NCBI GenBank assembly: GCA_947632645.1
Contig: CANRQB010000001.1
Location: forward strand, 1-64,000
DNA length: 64,000 bases
Direction of reading: 5' to 3'
Source: an uncultured Clostridia bacterium
GTDB taxonomy: Bacteria; Bacillota; Clostridia; Christensenellales; UBA1242
Shown here: positions 8,238-16,233 of the stretch, in pieces
Layout of the letters: every line of letters starts with the position of its first letter
How positions within the stretch are numbered: the stretch's first letter is position 1
Made by a program: the position numbers and the translations under genes
Notes under the pieces: generated by a model
Database searches by the model: none
Told to the model about the DNA's origin: nothing
What the model saw: the letters and a program-made list of their open reading frames with translations, nothing else

Positions 8238-8300
8238 CGTTTTCTGCTTGGTGGCGGCAAGTTTTGTGTGATAAACTTAAATTGATTTTAGGGGGAAAAT

Positions 8301-8870
8301 ATGTACGATACGGACGATGTTAACAATTGGGTAGTTAATGCGGACAAACTAACGGAGTCGATAAAGCAGATTAACGATGCAAAAAATGGTGCGTGGCAAT
8401 ATCACGAGCATAAAAAGTTGGCGGGCGAGGATGCAAGCATTGCCTCGGCAATTTTAAACCGCAGCAACGAGTTGTTTTTTCTTATATACAAAAACGCAAA
8501 AAAGCACAACCAGGCATGGATAAAAATTAACGATCTGTCGGTGGAGGAGGGCGAAGGTGAACTTTCAAACGAGCAGCAAGCTAGTTACAATCTAAACCAA
8601 ACCATACTAGACACAAAAACCACCAGTTTAGCAGATAACGGGGTGGGCAGTTGGCTTATAACCGTGTACGATTTGGTTTCTGCTGCGATGGAGGACGAAA
8701 ATGACGAAAGCTATCAAAAGCTTTTGGAAGATAAAATTTTAACTAACCTTAGCGACACAGCCGCGCTTTTCGATTGCGAATTTGCACTAATTCAATCGGG
8801 CGAAAAACAAGAAACTAACCTTGTAAAAAAGGGCACAAATACACCACTTGTTAAACACCAAAAGGCATAA
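8301..8870 (+). CDS. Hypothetical protein, 189 residues
   Basis: Not recognised. Start ATG follows a strong AGGGGGAAA ribosome site. The sequence is acidic and helical without a signal peptide or membrane segment; residues about 86-97 are glutamate-rich (VEEGEGELSNEQ). It lies between two terminators and upstream of gyrB, so it is probably transcribed alone. Base composition matches its neighbours. No function can be inferred from context. Confidence 0.72.
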   Translation: MYDTDDVNNWVVNADKLTESIKQINDAKNGAWQYHEHKKLAGEDASIASAILNRSNELFFLIYKNAKKHNQAWIKINDLSVEEGEGELSNEQQASYNLNQTILDTKTTSLADNGVGSWLITVYDLVSAAMEDENDESYQKLLEDKILTNLSDTAALFDCEFALIQSGEKQETNLVKKGTNTPLVKHQKA

Positions 8871-8883
8871 TCGCCTTTTTTGT
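8860..8883 (+). terminator. Intrinsic terminator
   Basis: AAAGGC-ATAATC-GCCTTT stem and T run. The stem contains the TAA stop codon of the 8301 gene. Confidence 0.88.
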
Positions 8884-8898
8884 TTTGCAAAATATTAT

Positions 8899-8925
8899 AT
8901 TACTTTTTTTCGCGAAAAAAGTAAT
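8899..8925. repeat. Hairpin element ATTACTTTTTT-CGCG-AAAAAAGTAAT
   Basis: Near-perfect inverted repeat of 11 bp arms around CGCG, followed by CAAAAAAGCGCG. A degraded relative is at 1663-1700 (TTACTTTTTGC GGT GCAAAGTCACC). From general knowledge, similar TTACTTTTTTG...AAAAAAGTAACCAAAAAA elements occur between genes in many bacteria; their role is not known to me. Confidence 0.55.
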
Positions 8926-9071
8926 CAAAAAAGCGCGTTAAAAAATTTTATTTTTATGCGTTTTTAGTTGCTTTAAAATTTGGTTTTTGGTAAAATATAT
9001 TATATATAAAATATATAATATATATTTTTTTATTTTTGGTTAGTTTAACCTAAAAATTTTAAAGGAGAAGT

Positions 9072-11021
9072 ATGACAGACGATTTAAAAGTTACAGGTAG
9101 TTATGGCGCCGAGGCCATCCAAGTGCTTGAGGGGCTAGAGCCAGTACGTAAGCGCCCCGGCATGTACATTGGCAGCACGGACGAGCGCGGGCTTCATCAT
9201 TTGGTTACCGAAATTGTGGATAACTCTATCGACGAGGCGCTGGCTGGCTATTGCAACGAAATTAGCGTTACCATTTTGGAGGATGGCTCGGTTAGCGTTA
9301 TAGATAACGGGCGTGGCATCCCAACCGGCATTCACGAAAAAGAGGGGATAAGCGCGGCCGAACTGGTGCTAACTAAACTTCACGCAGGTGGCAAGTTTGG
9401 CGGTGGCGGATACAAAATCTCGGGCGGTTTGCACGGGGTTGGTTTGAGTGTGGTTAACGCGCTTAGCGAAACGCTTACGCTGGATATTTTTCAAAACGGC
9501 AAGCACTATCACCAGGTGTACCATCGCGGTGTGCCAACTCTTCATCTGGAGGTGGTTGGCGATGCGGACAAAACCGGCACCCAAATCACTTTTAAACCGG
9601 ACTACGAAATTTTTCCGGTAACCGATTTTAACTACGATGTGCTAAAATCTCGTTTGCGCGAAATTGCCTTTCTAAACAAGGGGCTGATTATCAACCTAAA
9701 GGACGAGCGCGAGGGCAAACAGCAAGAAAATAAATATCAATTTATGGGCGGCATACGCGAATTTGTTAGCGATTTAACCGAAAACAAAAATTGCATTTTT
9801 GCCGAGCCAATCTACATCGATAAGGTGTATAAATACAAACGTAAGGACGAAAATGGCAACAGCGTGGATGCAACCACCGAAATTGAAATCAGTTTTCAAT
9901 ACACCGATAGTTATAACGAAAACATCCACACCTATTGCAACAACATCAACACGGAAGAAGGCGGCAAGCACCTAGACGGCTTTAAGGCAAGTTTGTTAAA
10001 GATAGTTAACGACTACGCGGTTAATAACAACATCATTAAGGAAAAGGACAAGTTTAGCGGCGAGGATACGCGCGAGGGCATAATTGCAGTGGTGTCGGTT
10101 AAGGTGGAAGAGCCACAATTTGAAGGCCAAACCAAAACCAAACTAGGCACGGAAGAAATCCGCGGATTCACCGCCAAAGCCATGGAAGAGGTGTTTAAGG
10201 ACTATCTAGAAGAGCATCCAAAAGAGAGTAAGGATTTAGTTAACAAATGCGCGGCAGGTAAGCGCGCGCGTGAAGCGGCAAGGAATGCGCGTGATGAAAC
10301 TAGACGCAAAAGTGCACTAGAGAACTCCACTTTGCCGGGTAAACTTGCCGATTGTTCTAGCCGAAATGCCAAAGATTGTGAAATATTTATTGTAGAAGGT
10401 GATTCGGCAGGCGGCACAGCAAAATCGGGCAGGGATAGGCGATTCCAAGCCATACTTCCACTGCGCGGCAAGATATTGAATGTAGAAAAAACCCGCTTAG
10501 CCCGTGCGCTAGAAAACGAAGAGATAAACGCCATGATAACCGCTTTTGGTTGTGGCATTCATGAAAATTGCGATACAAGCAAACTGCGTTATGATAAAAT
10601 TGTTATCATGACAGATGCCGATGTGGATGGCAGCCATATAGAAATTTTGATGCTTACCTTCCTATACCGATATATGCCAAAACTGGTGGAAGAAGGGCAT
10701 GTGTATGTTGCCCAACCACCACTATATAAAATAACACGCGGCAAGCAGACACTATACTTCTACACTGAGGAAGAAAAGGATCGCGCCGGCATAAACGAAA
10801 ACGATAAAAATGTTCAACGCTATAAAGGGCTTGGAGAGATGAACGCCGAACAACTTTGGGAAACAACTATGAACCCAGAAACTCGCACACTAAAACGCGT
10901 TACAATCAACGATTTGGTGGCGGTTAACGAAGTGTTTGAAATGCTTATGGGCGACAATCCAGAGATTAGGCGCGAATTTATCGAGCAAAATGCCAACCTA
11001 GTAGAAGATTTGGATGTGTAG
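9072..11021 (+). CDS. gyrB: DNA gyrase subunit B
   Basis: ATPase subunit of gyrase, which introduces negative supercoils. 649 residues. Seen in order: GHKL ATPase ([13 protein letters not shown] near residue 47, [22 protein letters not shown] near 119), the transducer domain, the TOPRIM domain with EGDSAGG (about 441) and DADVDGSHI (about 513), and the C-terminal [19 protein letters not shown]. The usual HIRTLLLTFFYR reads [12 protein letters not shown] here. Start ATG follows AAAGGAGAAG. gyrA follows 15 nt after the stop, so this is a gyrBA operon. A small GGTTA-GTT-TAACC hairpin lies just before the ribosome site (9037-9049). Confidence 0.98.
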   Translation: MTDDLKVTGSYGAEAIQVLEGLEPVRKRPGMYIGSTDERGLHHLVTEIVDNSIDEALAGYCNEISVTILEDGSVSVIDNGRGIPTGIHEKEGISAAELVLTKLHAGGKFGGGGYKISGGLHGVGLSVVNALSETLTLDIFQNGKHYHQVYHRGVPTLHLEVVGDADKTGTQITFKPDYEIFPVTDFNYDVLKSRLREIAFLNKGLIINLKDEREGKQQENKYQFMGGIREFVSDLTENKNCIFAEPIYIDKVYKYKRKDENGNSVDATTEIEISFQYTDSYNENIHTYCNNINTEEGGKHLDGFKASLLKIVNDYAVNNNIIKEKDKFSGEDTREGIIAVVSVKVEEPQFEGQTKTKLGTEEIRGFTAKAMEEVFKDYLEEHPKESKDLVNKCAAGKRAREAARNARDETRRKSALENSTLPGKLADCSSRNAKDCEIFIVEGDSAGGTAKSGRDRRFQAILPLRGKILNVEKTRLARALENEEINAMITAFGCGIHENCDTSKLRYDKIVIMTDADVDGSHIEILMLTFLYRYMPKLVEEGHVYVAQPPLYKITRGKQTLYFYTEEEKDRAGINENDKNVQRYKGLGEMNAEQLWETTMNPETRTLKRVTINDLVAVNEVFEMLMGDNPEIRREFIEQNANLVEDLDV

Positions 11022-11036
11022 GCAAGGAGAAATTAG

Positions 11037-13595
11037 ATGAGTAATAAAACAGTTTTTGAAAAGATAGACAACACCCGCTATATCGACATCGATGTAGAGC
11101 ACGAGATGAAAAAATCGTTTATCGCCTATGCCATGGCGGTTAACGTTTCGCGCGCGATACCAGATGTTAGGGATGGCTTAAAACCAGTGCACAGGCGCAT
11201 ACTTTACAGCATGAACGAAACCGGCCTAACAAGCGACAAACCAACCAGAAAATGTGCAAAAATTGTGGGTGAAGTGTTAGGTAAATATCATCCGCATGGC
11301 GATAGTTCGGTGTACGATGCGCTGGTGCGTTTGGCGCAAGATTTCACAATTAATGAGCCGCTTGTGGATGGCCAAGGCAACTTTGGTAGTGTGGATGGCG
11401 ACCCGGCCGCTGCCTATCGTTACACTGAGGCAAGATTAAGCAAAATTGCGGGCGAACTATTGCGCGATATCGATAAAAACACGGTGGATTTTTACCCCAA
11501 CTTCGATAACAGCACACTTCAGCCAGTGGTTTTGCCAAGCAGATTTCCAAACCTACTTGTAAACGGTAGTGACGGCATTGCAGTGGGTATGGCAACCAAC
11601 ATTCCGCCACACAACCTAAATGAAGTTATCGATGCGGTTGTTGCCATGATAGACAACCCAAATATAACAATCGACGAGTTGATGGAGATTATCCCTGCAC
11701 CAGACTTCCCAACCGGGGCGGAGATTTTGGGCAACGCTGCGGTTAAAGAAGCTTATCGCACCGGGCATGGTGCGGTTATAATGCGCGCGAAAACCGACAT
11801 TGAAAGTTACGATGACGGCAAGCGCTGGCGCATTATTGCCACCGAAATCCCATATCAAGTTAACAAAGCGCGCCTTATTAAGCAGATTGCCGATTTGGTT
11901 AAGGATAAGCGCCTAGAGGGCATATCCGACATCCGCGACGAATCTGGCCGCGAGGGCATGCGCATAGTTATCGAGGTTAAAAAGGATGCAAACCCACATG
12001 TTGTGCTAAACCATTTGTTTAAAATGACGCAGTTGCAACTTAGTAGCGGCATCAACTTTTTGGCACTTGTAAATAAAGAGCCTAAAGTGCTTAACTTGCA
12101 AGAAATGATATACTACTATCTAGATTTCCAACGCGAAGTTGTAACTCGCCGCACCCAGTACGATCTAACCAAGGCAGAAGAGCGCGAGCATATTATCGCC
12201 GGCTTGGTGGTTGCGGTTAACAATATCGATGAGGTTATAAAGATCATTAAACAGAGTGCGGATAAAAACGTGGCACAAGCCAAATTGCAAGAGGTGTTCA
12301 ATCTTTCTGAGCGCCAAGCAAACGCAATTTTGGAGATGAAATTAAGCCGCCTAACCGGGCTGGAAGTTGAAAAACTTAAAGAAGAGTTAGCGGAACTAGA
12401 AATCACTATTGCCGACCTTAAAGCCATTTTGGCAGACCCACAAAAAATCAGCGATATAATAAAAACCGAACTGCTAGAAATTAAGGCGAAATATCCAACC
12501 CCACGCAAATCGCAGATTATTATGGACTACGACGACATCGACATTGGCGACCTTATTGCGCGGCATGAAGTTATTGTTTCGCTTACCAACGAGGGATACA
12601 TTAAGCGCTTGCCAGTTAGCGAATATAAATCGCAAAATAGGGGCGGGCGCGGTGTAAATTCGCACAAGACAAAAGAAGAAGATTTTGTTATAGATATGTA
12701 CGCGTTTAACAGCCACGACGATTTGATGTTCTTCTCCAACTATGGCAAAGTGTATGTGCTTAAGGCATACAACATCCCAGAAGCGGGCAGGCAAACCAAG
12801 GGTAGAGCGCTTATAAACTTGCTGCCACTAGAAGCGGAAGAAAAAATAAATACCATCCTTAAATTTGACCACAGCGAAGGCGCATCACTTATGCTTGCAA
12901 CCCGCCAGGGCATAATTAAAAAGACGCCGCTAACCGAGTACGAAAGCATACGCAAAAATGGTAAAATTGCTATAAAACTGCTAGAAGGCGACAGTTTGGT
13001 TAGTGCGGCAATTGTTAAGCCGGGCGACGAATTATTGCTTGCCAGCGATAACGGCAAATGCCTGCGCTTTAACGAAAACAATGTGCGCCCAATGGGCAGA
13101 ACATCGCACGGCGTGCGCAGCATGAAGATGGAAGCGGGCGAAAACCTTATCAATATGATTGTGCTTAATAAGGATATGGATTTGTTGACAGTCACCGAAA
13201 AGGGATACGCAAAGCGCAGCAATGTGGATGACTATCGTTTGCAATCGCGCCGCGGCAAAGGCATTAAGGCGGGTGTGTTCAACGATAAAACTGGCAAGGT
13301 GGTTTGTATGCGCCCAGTAACCAAGGATAACGATATATTGGCAATTTCGGGCGAAGGCGTTATGATACGCACGCACGCGGATAGTATAAATCTTGTTAGC
13401 CGCACCAGTTTGGGTGTAAGGTTGATGCGTGTTGCCGAAAACGATAAAGTGGTTAGTGTTGCCGTTGTGGATAGGCAAGAAGACGAGCCAACCGAGACCG
13501 AAGTTGGTGACGAAACAGCAAACCCAGTTGAAACACCGATTGAAAATGCGGCTGAAAACAACACCAACGCCGAACAAAACAACACAGAAGAATAA
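11037..13595 (+). CDS. gyrA: DNA gyrase subunit A
   Basis: DNA-cleaving subunit of gyrase. 852 residues. Visible are [16 protein letters not shown] (about 45), the quinolone-region [20 protein letters not shown] with the wild-type Ser and Asp, and the active-site tyrosine in [11 protein letters not shown] (about 128). The GyrA box QNRGGRG (about 532) identifies it as GyrA rather than ParC, and is followed by a six-bladed C-terminal DNA-wrapping domain. The last ~45 residues are an acidic, Asn/Glu-rich tail. ATG follows GGCAAGGAG; co-transcribed with gyrB. Confidence 0.98.
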   Translation: MSNKTVFEKIDNTRYIDIDVEHEMKKSFIAYAMAVNVSRAIPDVRDGLKPVHRRILYSMNETGLTSDKPTRKCAKIVGEVLGKYHPHGDSSVYDALVRLAQDFTINEPLVDGQGNFGSVDGDPAAAYRYTEARLSKIAGELLRDIDKNTVDFYPNFDNSTLQPVVLPSRFPNLLVNGSDGIAVGMATNIPPHNLNEVIDAVVAMIDNPNITIDELMEIIPAPDFPTGAEILGNAAVKEAYRTGHGAVIMRAKTDIESYDDGKRWRIIATEIPYQVNKARLIKQIADLVKDKRLEGISDIRDESGREGMRIVIEVKKDANPHVVLNHLFKMTQLQLSSGINFLALVNKEPKVLNLQEMIYYYLDFQREVVTRRTQYDLTKAEEREHIIAGLVVAVNNIDEVIKIIKQSADKNVAQAKLQEVFNLSERQANAILEMKLSRLTGLEVEKLKEELAELEITIADLKAILADPQKISDIIKTELLEIKAKYPTPRKSQIIMDYDDIDIGDLIARHEVIVSLTNEGYIKRLPVSEYKSQNRGGRGVNSHKTKEEDFVIDMYAFNSHDDLMFFSNYGKVYVLKAYNIPEAGRQTKGRALINLLPLEAEEKINTILKFDHSEGASLMLATRQGIIKKTPLTEYESIRKNGKIAIKLLEGDSLVSAAIVKPGDELLLASDNGKCLRFNENNVRPMGRTSHGVRSMKMEAGENLINMIVLNKDMDLLTVTEKGYAKRSNVDDYRLQSRRGKGIKAGVFNDKTGKVVCMRPVTKDNDILAISGEGVMIRTHADSINLVSRTSLGVRLMRVAENDKVVSVAVVDRQEDEPTETEVGDETANPVETPIENAAENNTNAEQNNTEE

Positions 13596-13599
13596 TTAT

Positions 13600-13761
13600 A
13601 AAGTTTTAGTAAAATAAATAGATAAAATTGCAAAAAAATTAAATAAAAATAAATTTATTTAAAACAAATAGCAAAAAAAATTTAAAATTTTCAAAAATTA
13701 ATAAATATTTTGTGAAAATATTAAAAAAATACGAAAAAAATCTATATTTTACTAAAACTTT
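13600..13761. repeat. 17-bp perfect inverted repeat after gyrA
   Basis: AAAGTTTTAGTAAAATA at 13600-13616 is exactly complementary to TATTTTACTAAAACTTT at 13745-13761, about 130 nt apart. The first arm starts a few bases after the gyrA stop. No conventional terminator is present here, so this long-range stem may form the 3' end of the gyrBA transcript. The rest of the 13596-13872 gap is A/T-rich without a gene. Confidence 0.6.
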
Positions 13762-13872
13762 TAATTTTTATAAATATTTTTTAATAATTTTTATTTAATT
13801 TTTGAGCTTTTAATTTATTTATAAAAAAATAATTAAAATTCATAAAATAATGCGGGAAAAATATATTAAAAT

Positions 13873-14673
13873 ATGGTTAAATTTGCAAAAAAATTCCTAT
13901 TAATTGTGCTTATGTTGTTTACAACTATAACTTTTTGCGCATGCTCTACCACCCGTTTAGAAACCATTTTTAACGATGATGGCAGCATAGAGGAGCGGCT
14001 TTATGTTACGATAGATAAGGGTGCGGTGGGCGAAAATTTTATTGAAGTGCGAAACAATATAATCTCACTTGCCCAGCAAGAAGTGGAGCGTGAACGCAGC
14101 AAATTTTTGATTTATAATGTGGAATACGGGAACGACATTAAGCCTATCAAAACCGAGATTATCGATGACGAAAACTTTATGATTGGCTTATGGTTTGCCG
14201 ATTCGGATTGCTACAACGCATTTTACAATTTAGGGAGCAGCAACAAGGCGGAATATCAATATCAAAAACATTTTTTGTACACAAAAGTTTACAAGCAGGG
14301 GCTAACAATGCTAACGCACCCTAAGTTAGAGGAAGTGTACAATCGGGTGGAAGCAAAAATACTTAATATGTATCCCGAATTTTCTGGCATGGAAAAGCAA
14401 AACGAAATGCGCTATACTATGATTGCAGATCTGCGGCGGGAAAAATCCAATGCCGATATCGTGCAAAAAATTAATGGCAAGTACTATCACACTTGGGTGG
14501 TGGATATGGAAGATCAGCAGCCGATAGAAATTTACTATATTGTTGCCAACCGATCCAACTGGATTTTAATCTGCTTGGGCGTAGTCGTTGTGGTGTGCGC
14601 AATTCTGTGCGCAGTTGGCTTAAATATTTTAAACAAGCAAAAAAGGAAAAGTGATGAAAGTAAAAGTGCTTAA
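13873..14673 (+). CDS. Lipoprotein with C-terminal membrane anchor, unknown
   Basis: 266 residues. The N-terminus is a lipoprotein signal (KKFLLIVLMLF...TFCAC followed by STT; lipid-modified Cys about residue 25), then an extracytoplasmic domain, then a membrane segment (about 236-257) and a basic tail (KQKRKSDES). The opening after the Cys (TRLETIFNDDGSIEERLYVTID) is of the kind seen in LppM-like lipoproteins, but this is weak. No clear ribosome site precedes the ATG; a possible TATATT -10 box ends 5 nt before it. The end overlaps the next small frame by 20 nt. Confidence 0.75.
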   Translation: MVKFAKKFLLIVLMLFTTITFCACSTTRLETIFNDDGSIEERLYVTIDKGAVGENFIEVRNNIISLAQQEVERERSKFLIYNVEYGNDIKPIKTEIIDDENFMIGLWFADSDCYNAFYNLGSSNKAEYQYQKHFLYTKVYKQGLTMLTHPKLEEVYNRVEAKILNMYPEFSGMEKQNEMRYTMIADLRREKSNADIVQKINGKYYHTWVVDMEDQQPIEIYYIVANRSNWILICLGVVVVVCAILCAVGLNILNKQKRKSDESKSA

Positions 14674-14812
14674 AAAACTGCCAAAATCTAAAGGCAAAAA
14701 AGTGGTTGCAAAAAATAAAGTTGCGCCGGCAAATGTGAACAACGAGCGCGAAAAATATCTTAGATTTTATGATGATATTAAGATTGAGGGGAACGGGCGA
14801 AACGATTGGTGA
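14654..14812 (+). CDS. Small basic protein, 52 residues
   Basis: ATG at 14654 follows AAAAGGAAAAGTG and overlaps the end of the lipoprotein gene; stop TGA at 14810. The first half is very rich in lysine (KVKVLKKLPKSKGKKVVAKN), the second half is acidic and ends GRNDW. The good ribosome site and the overlap suggest translational coupling with the lipoprotein. Not recognised. The family A repeat begins about 20 nt downstream. Confidence 0.55.
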   Translation: MKVKVLKKLPKSKGKKVVAKNKVAPANVNNEREKYLRFYDDIKIEGNGRNDW

Positions 14813-14830
14813 AGTTGGCTAGTTGGGATT

Positions 14831-15170
14831 TGTTTAGGTGGGCATAAAGGATATTGCGTCTACACTTAGGTGCTAACGCAAGGCGTGTATCCACAATACC
14901 CTTTACACCCAATTGCACAATAACCCAATCAAACTGCACGTTTATGCTCCTCGTAAGTTATTTCAAGCGGGAAAAGTTTGAAAGTAAGGCAAGTTGGCAT
15001 AGATGCTTCTCAAGGCGTGTATCTGCAACACCCCTTATACTCAAAGGCACCGTACACCAATCAAACTGCGCTTTGGAACTCCTCGTAAGCGGTTCCAAGT
15101 GGGTAAAATATTTTGTGCGTAAGGCAGGCGGGTAGAAAAGGACAAACTGCGCTTTGGAAAACACTTCATT
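14831..15170 (+). repeat. Family A repeats, two tandem copies plus fragment
   Basis: Copy A1 (about 14831-14986) and copy A2 (about 14990-15130) share AAGGCGTGTATC, CAATCAAACTGC, CTCCTCGTAAG and AAG(C/T)GGG in the same order; a fragment (ACAAACTGCGCTTTGG) follows at 15141. In A2 the conserved CTCCTCGTAAG is enclosed by TTGGAA/TTCCAA, a possible stem. A third copy (A3) lies inverted at 16087-16224, on the far side of nrdG. There is no convincing reading frame: the frame through A1/A2 has no start context. The 14813-15243 gap otherwise holds only the terminator at 15178. Confidence 0.8.
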
Positions 15171-15177
15171 TTTAACA

Positions 15178-15206
15178 AAAAAACTCATAAAGTTATGAGT
15201 TTTTTT
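15178..15206. terminator. Bidirectional terminator downstream of nrdG
   Basis: AAAAAACTCATAA-AG-TTATGAGTTTTTT, a perfect stem with A/T tails on both sides; it can serve nrdG (minus) and the plus-strand repeat region. Confidence 0.9.
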
Positions 15207-15243
15207 AATAATTTATTTAAAAATTTGCAAATGTTTGTATAAA

Positions 15244-15804
15244 TTAATCTAGGTTTTTAAAATCTTTGCTGCGTTTTTCGTTTAGGTGGCTTAGCACTAT
15301 GTGGCCGGATTTTAGTGTGGCGGGCACATCTATAACGCGCTGGTTGCTGCTGCCTTTAAAGCGCAGGGTGATATCTTTAAGTTGATACTTAAATTCGCCG
15401 TCCACCAAAATGTCTATGTATTTTAAAAACTCGGGCGTGATATCTTTGTTGTAGGCGCGGCTTGGCTTTTGCAGTTCTTCATCCAGCAGATAGCCAGTAT
15501 AGCACCAAATGGTTTTGTTCGGATACAGTTCTTTAACCCGCTTAACAAACGGCAACAGCACTTGTTGATTTACAACTTCCATCGGCTCGCCACCCAGCAG
15601 TGTTAGGCCGTTTACATAGCCGGGCTTAAGTGCCTCGATAATTTTGTCTTCAACTTCGCGCGTGAAAGGTTTGCCATAGTTAAAATCCCAAGTTTCTGGG
15701 TTAAAACATTGTTGGCAGTGATGAGTGCACCCGCTAACAAACAGGCTAACGCGCACCCCTTCTCCATTTGCAATGTCGTAATATTTAATGTTACCATAAT
15801 TCAT
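15244..15804 (-). CDS. nrdG: Anaerobic NTP reductase activating enzyme
   Basis: Radical-SAM activase that places the glycyl radical on NrdD. 186 residues. The CX3CX2C iron-sulfur motif is C26-T-H-H-C30-Q-Q-C33; the following FNPETWDF and the LTLLGGEPM segment (SAM binding) are typical. Length is a little above the common ~155-175. ATG follows AAAAGGAGCGG. nrdD lies 429 nt upstream on the same strand; the gap contains an inverted repeat at 15974-16032 and the family A copy, so nrdG may be transcribed separately. Confidence 0.95.
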   Translation of the reverse strand: MNYGNIKYYDIANGEGVRVSLFVSGCTHHCQQCFNPETWDFNYGKPFTREVEDKIIEALKPGYVNGLTLLGGEPMEVVNQQVLLPFVKRVKELYPNKTIWCYTGYLLDEELQKPSRAYNKDITPEFLKYIDILVDGEFKYQLKDITLRFKGSSNQRVIDVPATLKSGHIVLSHLNEKRSKDFKNLD

Positions 15805-15973
15805 AAGCCGCTCCTTTTAAGCAAACATGCTTGATTAATTTCTGTTTTTAAAATTTTAGTTAAGTTAGTAAAACTTTTTGACTATTTTGTAATTTTATTG
15901 TTTAAGTGCTAGTTGTTGAAATTTTAATTAAAAAGTTTAAAAAATATTAAAATTTTATGATTTTTTGATAAAA

Positions 15974-16040
15974 TAAGGCAGGTTTGAATAATTTTTATTT
16001 AAAATTGATATCATTTTCAAACTTGCCTCACTTTATTTTT
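15974..16040 (-). terminator. Hairpin between nrdD and nrdG
   Basis: AGGCAGGTTTGA (about 15977-15988) pairs imperfectly with TCAAACTTGCCT (about 16017-16028) across a 28-nt AT-rich loop. It could be a weak terminator or RNA-processing site in the nrdD-nrdG transcript. The remainder of the 15805-16233 gap is AT-rich DNA plus the family A copy. Confidence 0.45.
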
Positions 16041-16086
16041 ATTAATCTTTTTGCCTTATTCTTCTTGAAATTGCTTTCATTTTACC

Positions 16087-16224
16087 CGCTTGAAACTTCT
16101 TACGAGGAGCCCCAAAACGCAGCATGATTAGAGCTTGGTGCACTTGGGTGTAAAGGGCATTGTGGATACACGCCTTGCGAAGCACTAAGTGTAGACGCAA
16201 TATCCTTTATGCCCACCTAAACCA
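16087..16224 (-). repeat. Family A repeat, inverted copy next to nrdD
   Basis: Read on the minus strand this copy (A3) matches A1 almost base for base at its 5' end (TAGGTGGGCATAAAGG, then ATATTGCGTCTACACTTAG, then AAGGCGTGTATCCACAAT) and again at CTCCTCGTAAG ... TTTCAAGCGGG. It ends 10 nt from the nrdD stop codon. With A1/A2 it forms a 1.2 kb inverted pair around nrdG. Confidence 0.8.
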
Positions 16225-16233
16225 CACTGTAAC

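Noticed and set aside
14854-15135. 93-residue frame over the family A repeats
   Set aside because: No ribosome site, no family resemblance, and its apparent internal repetition is explained by the A1/A2 repeat.
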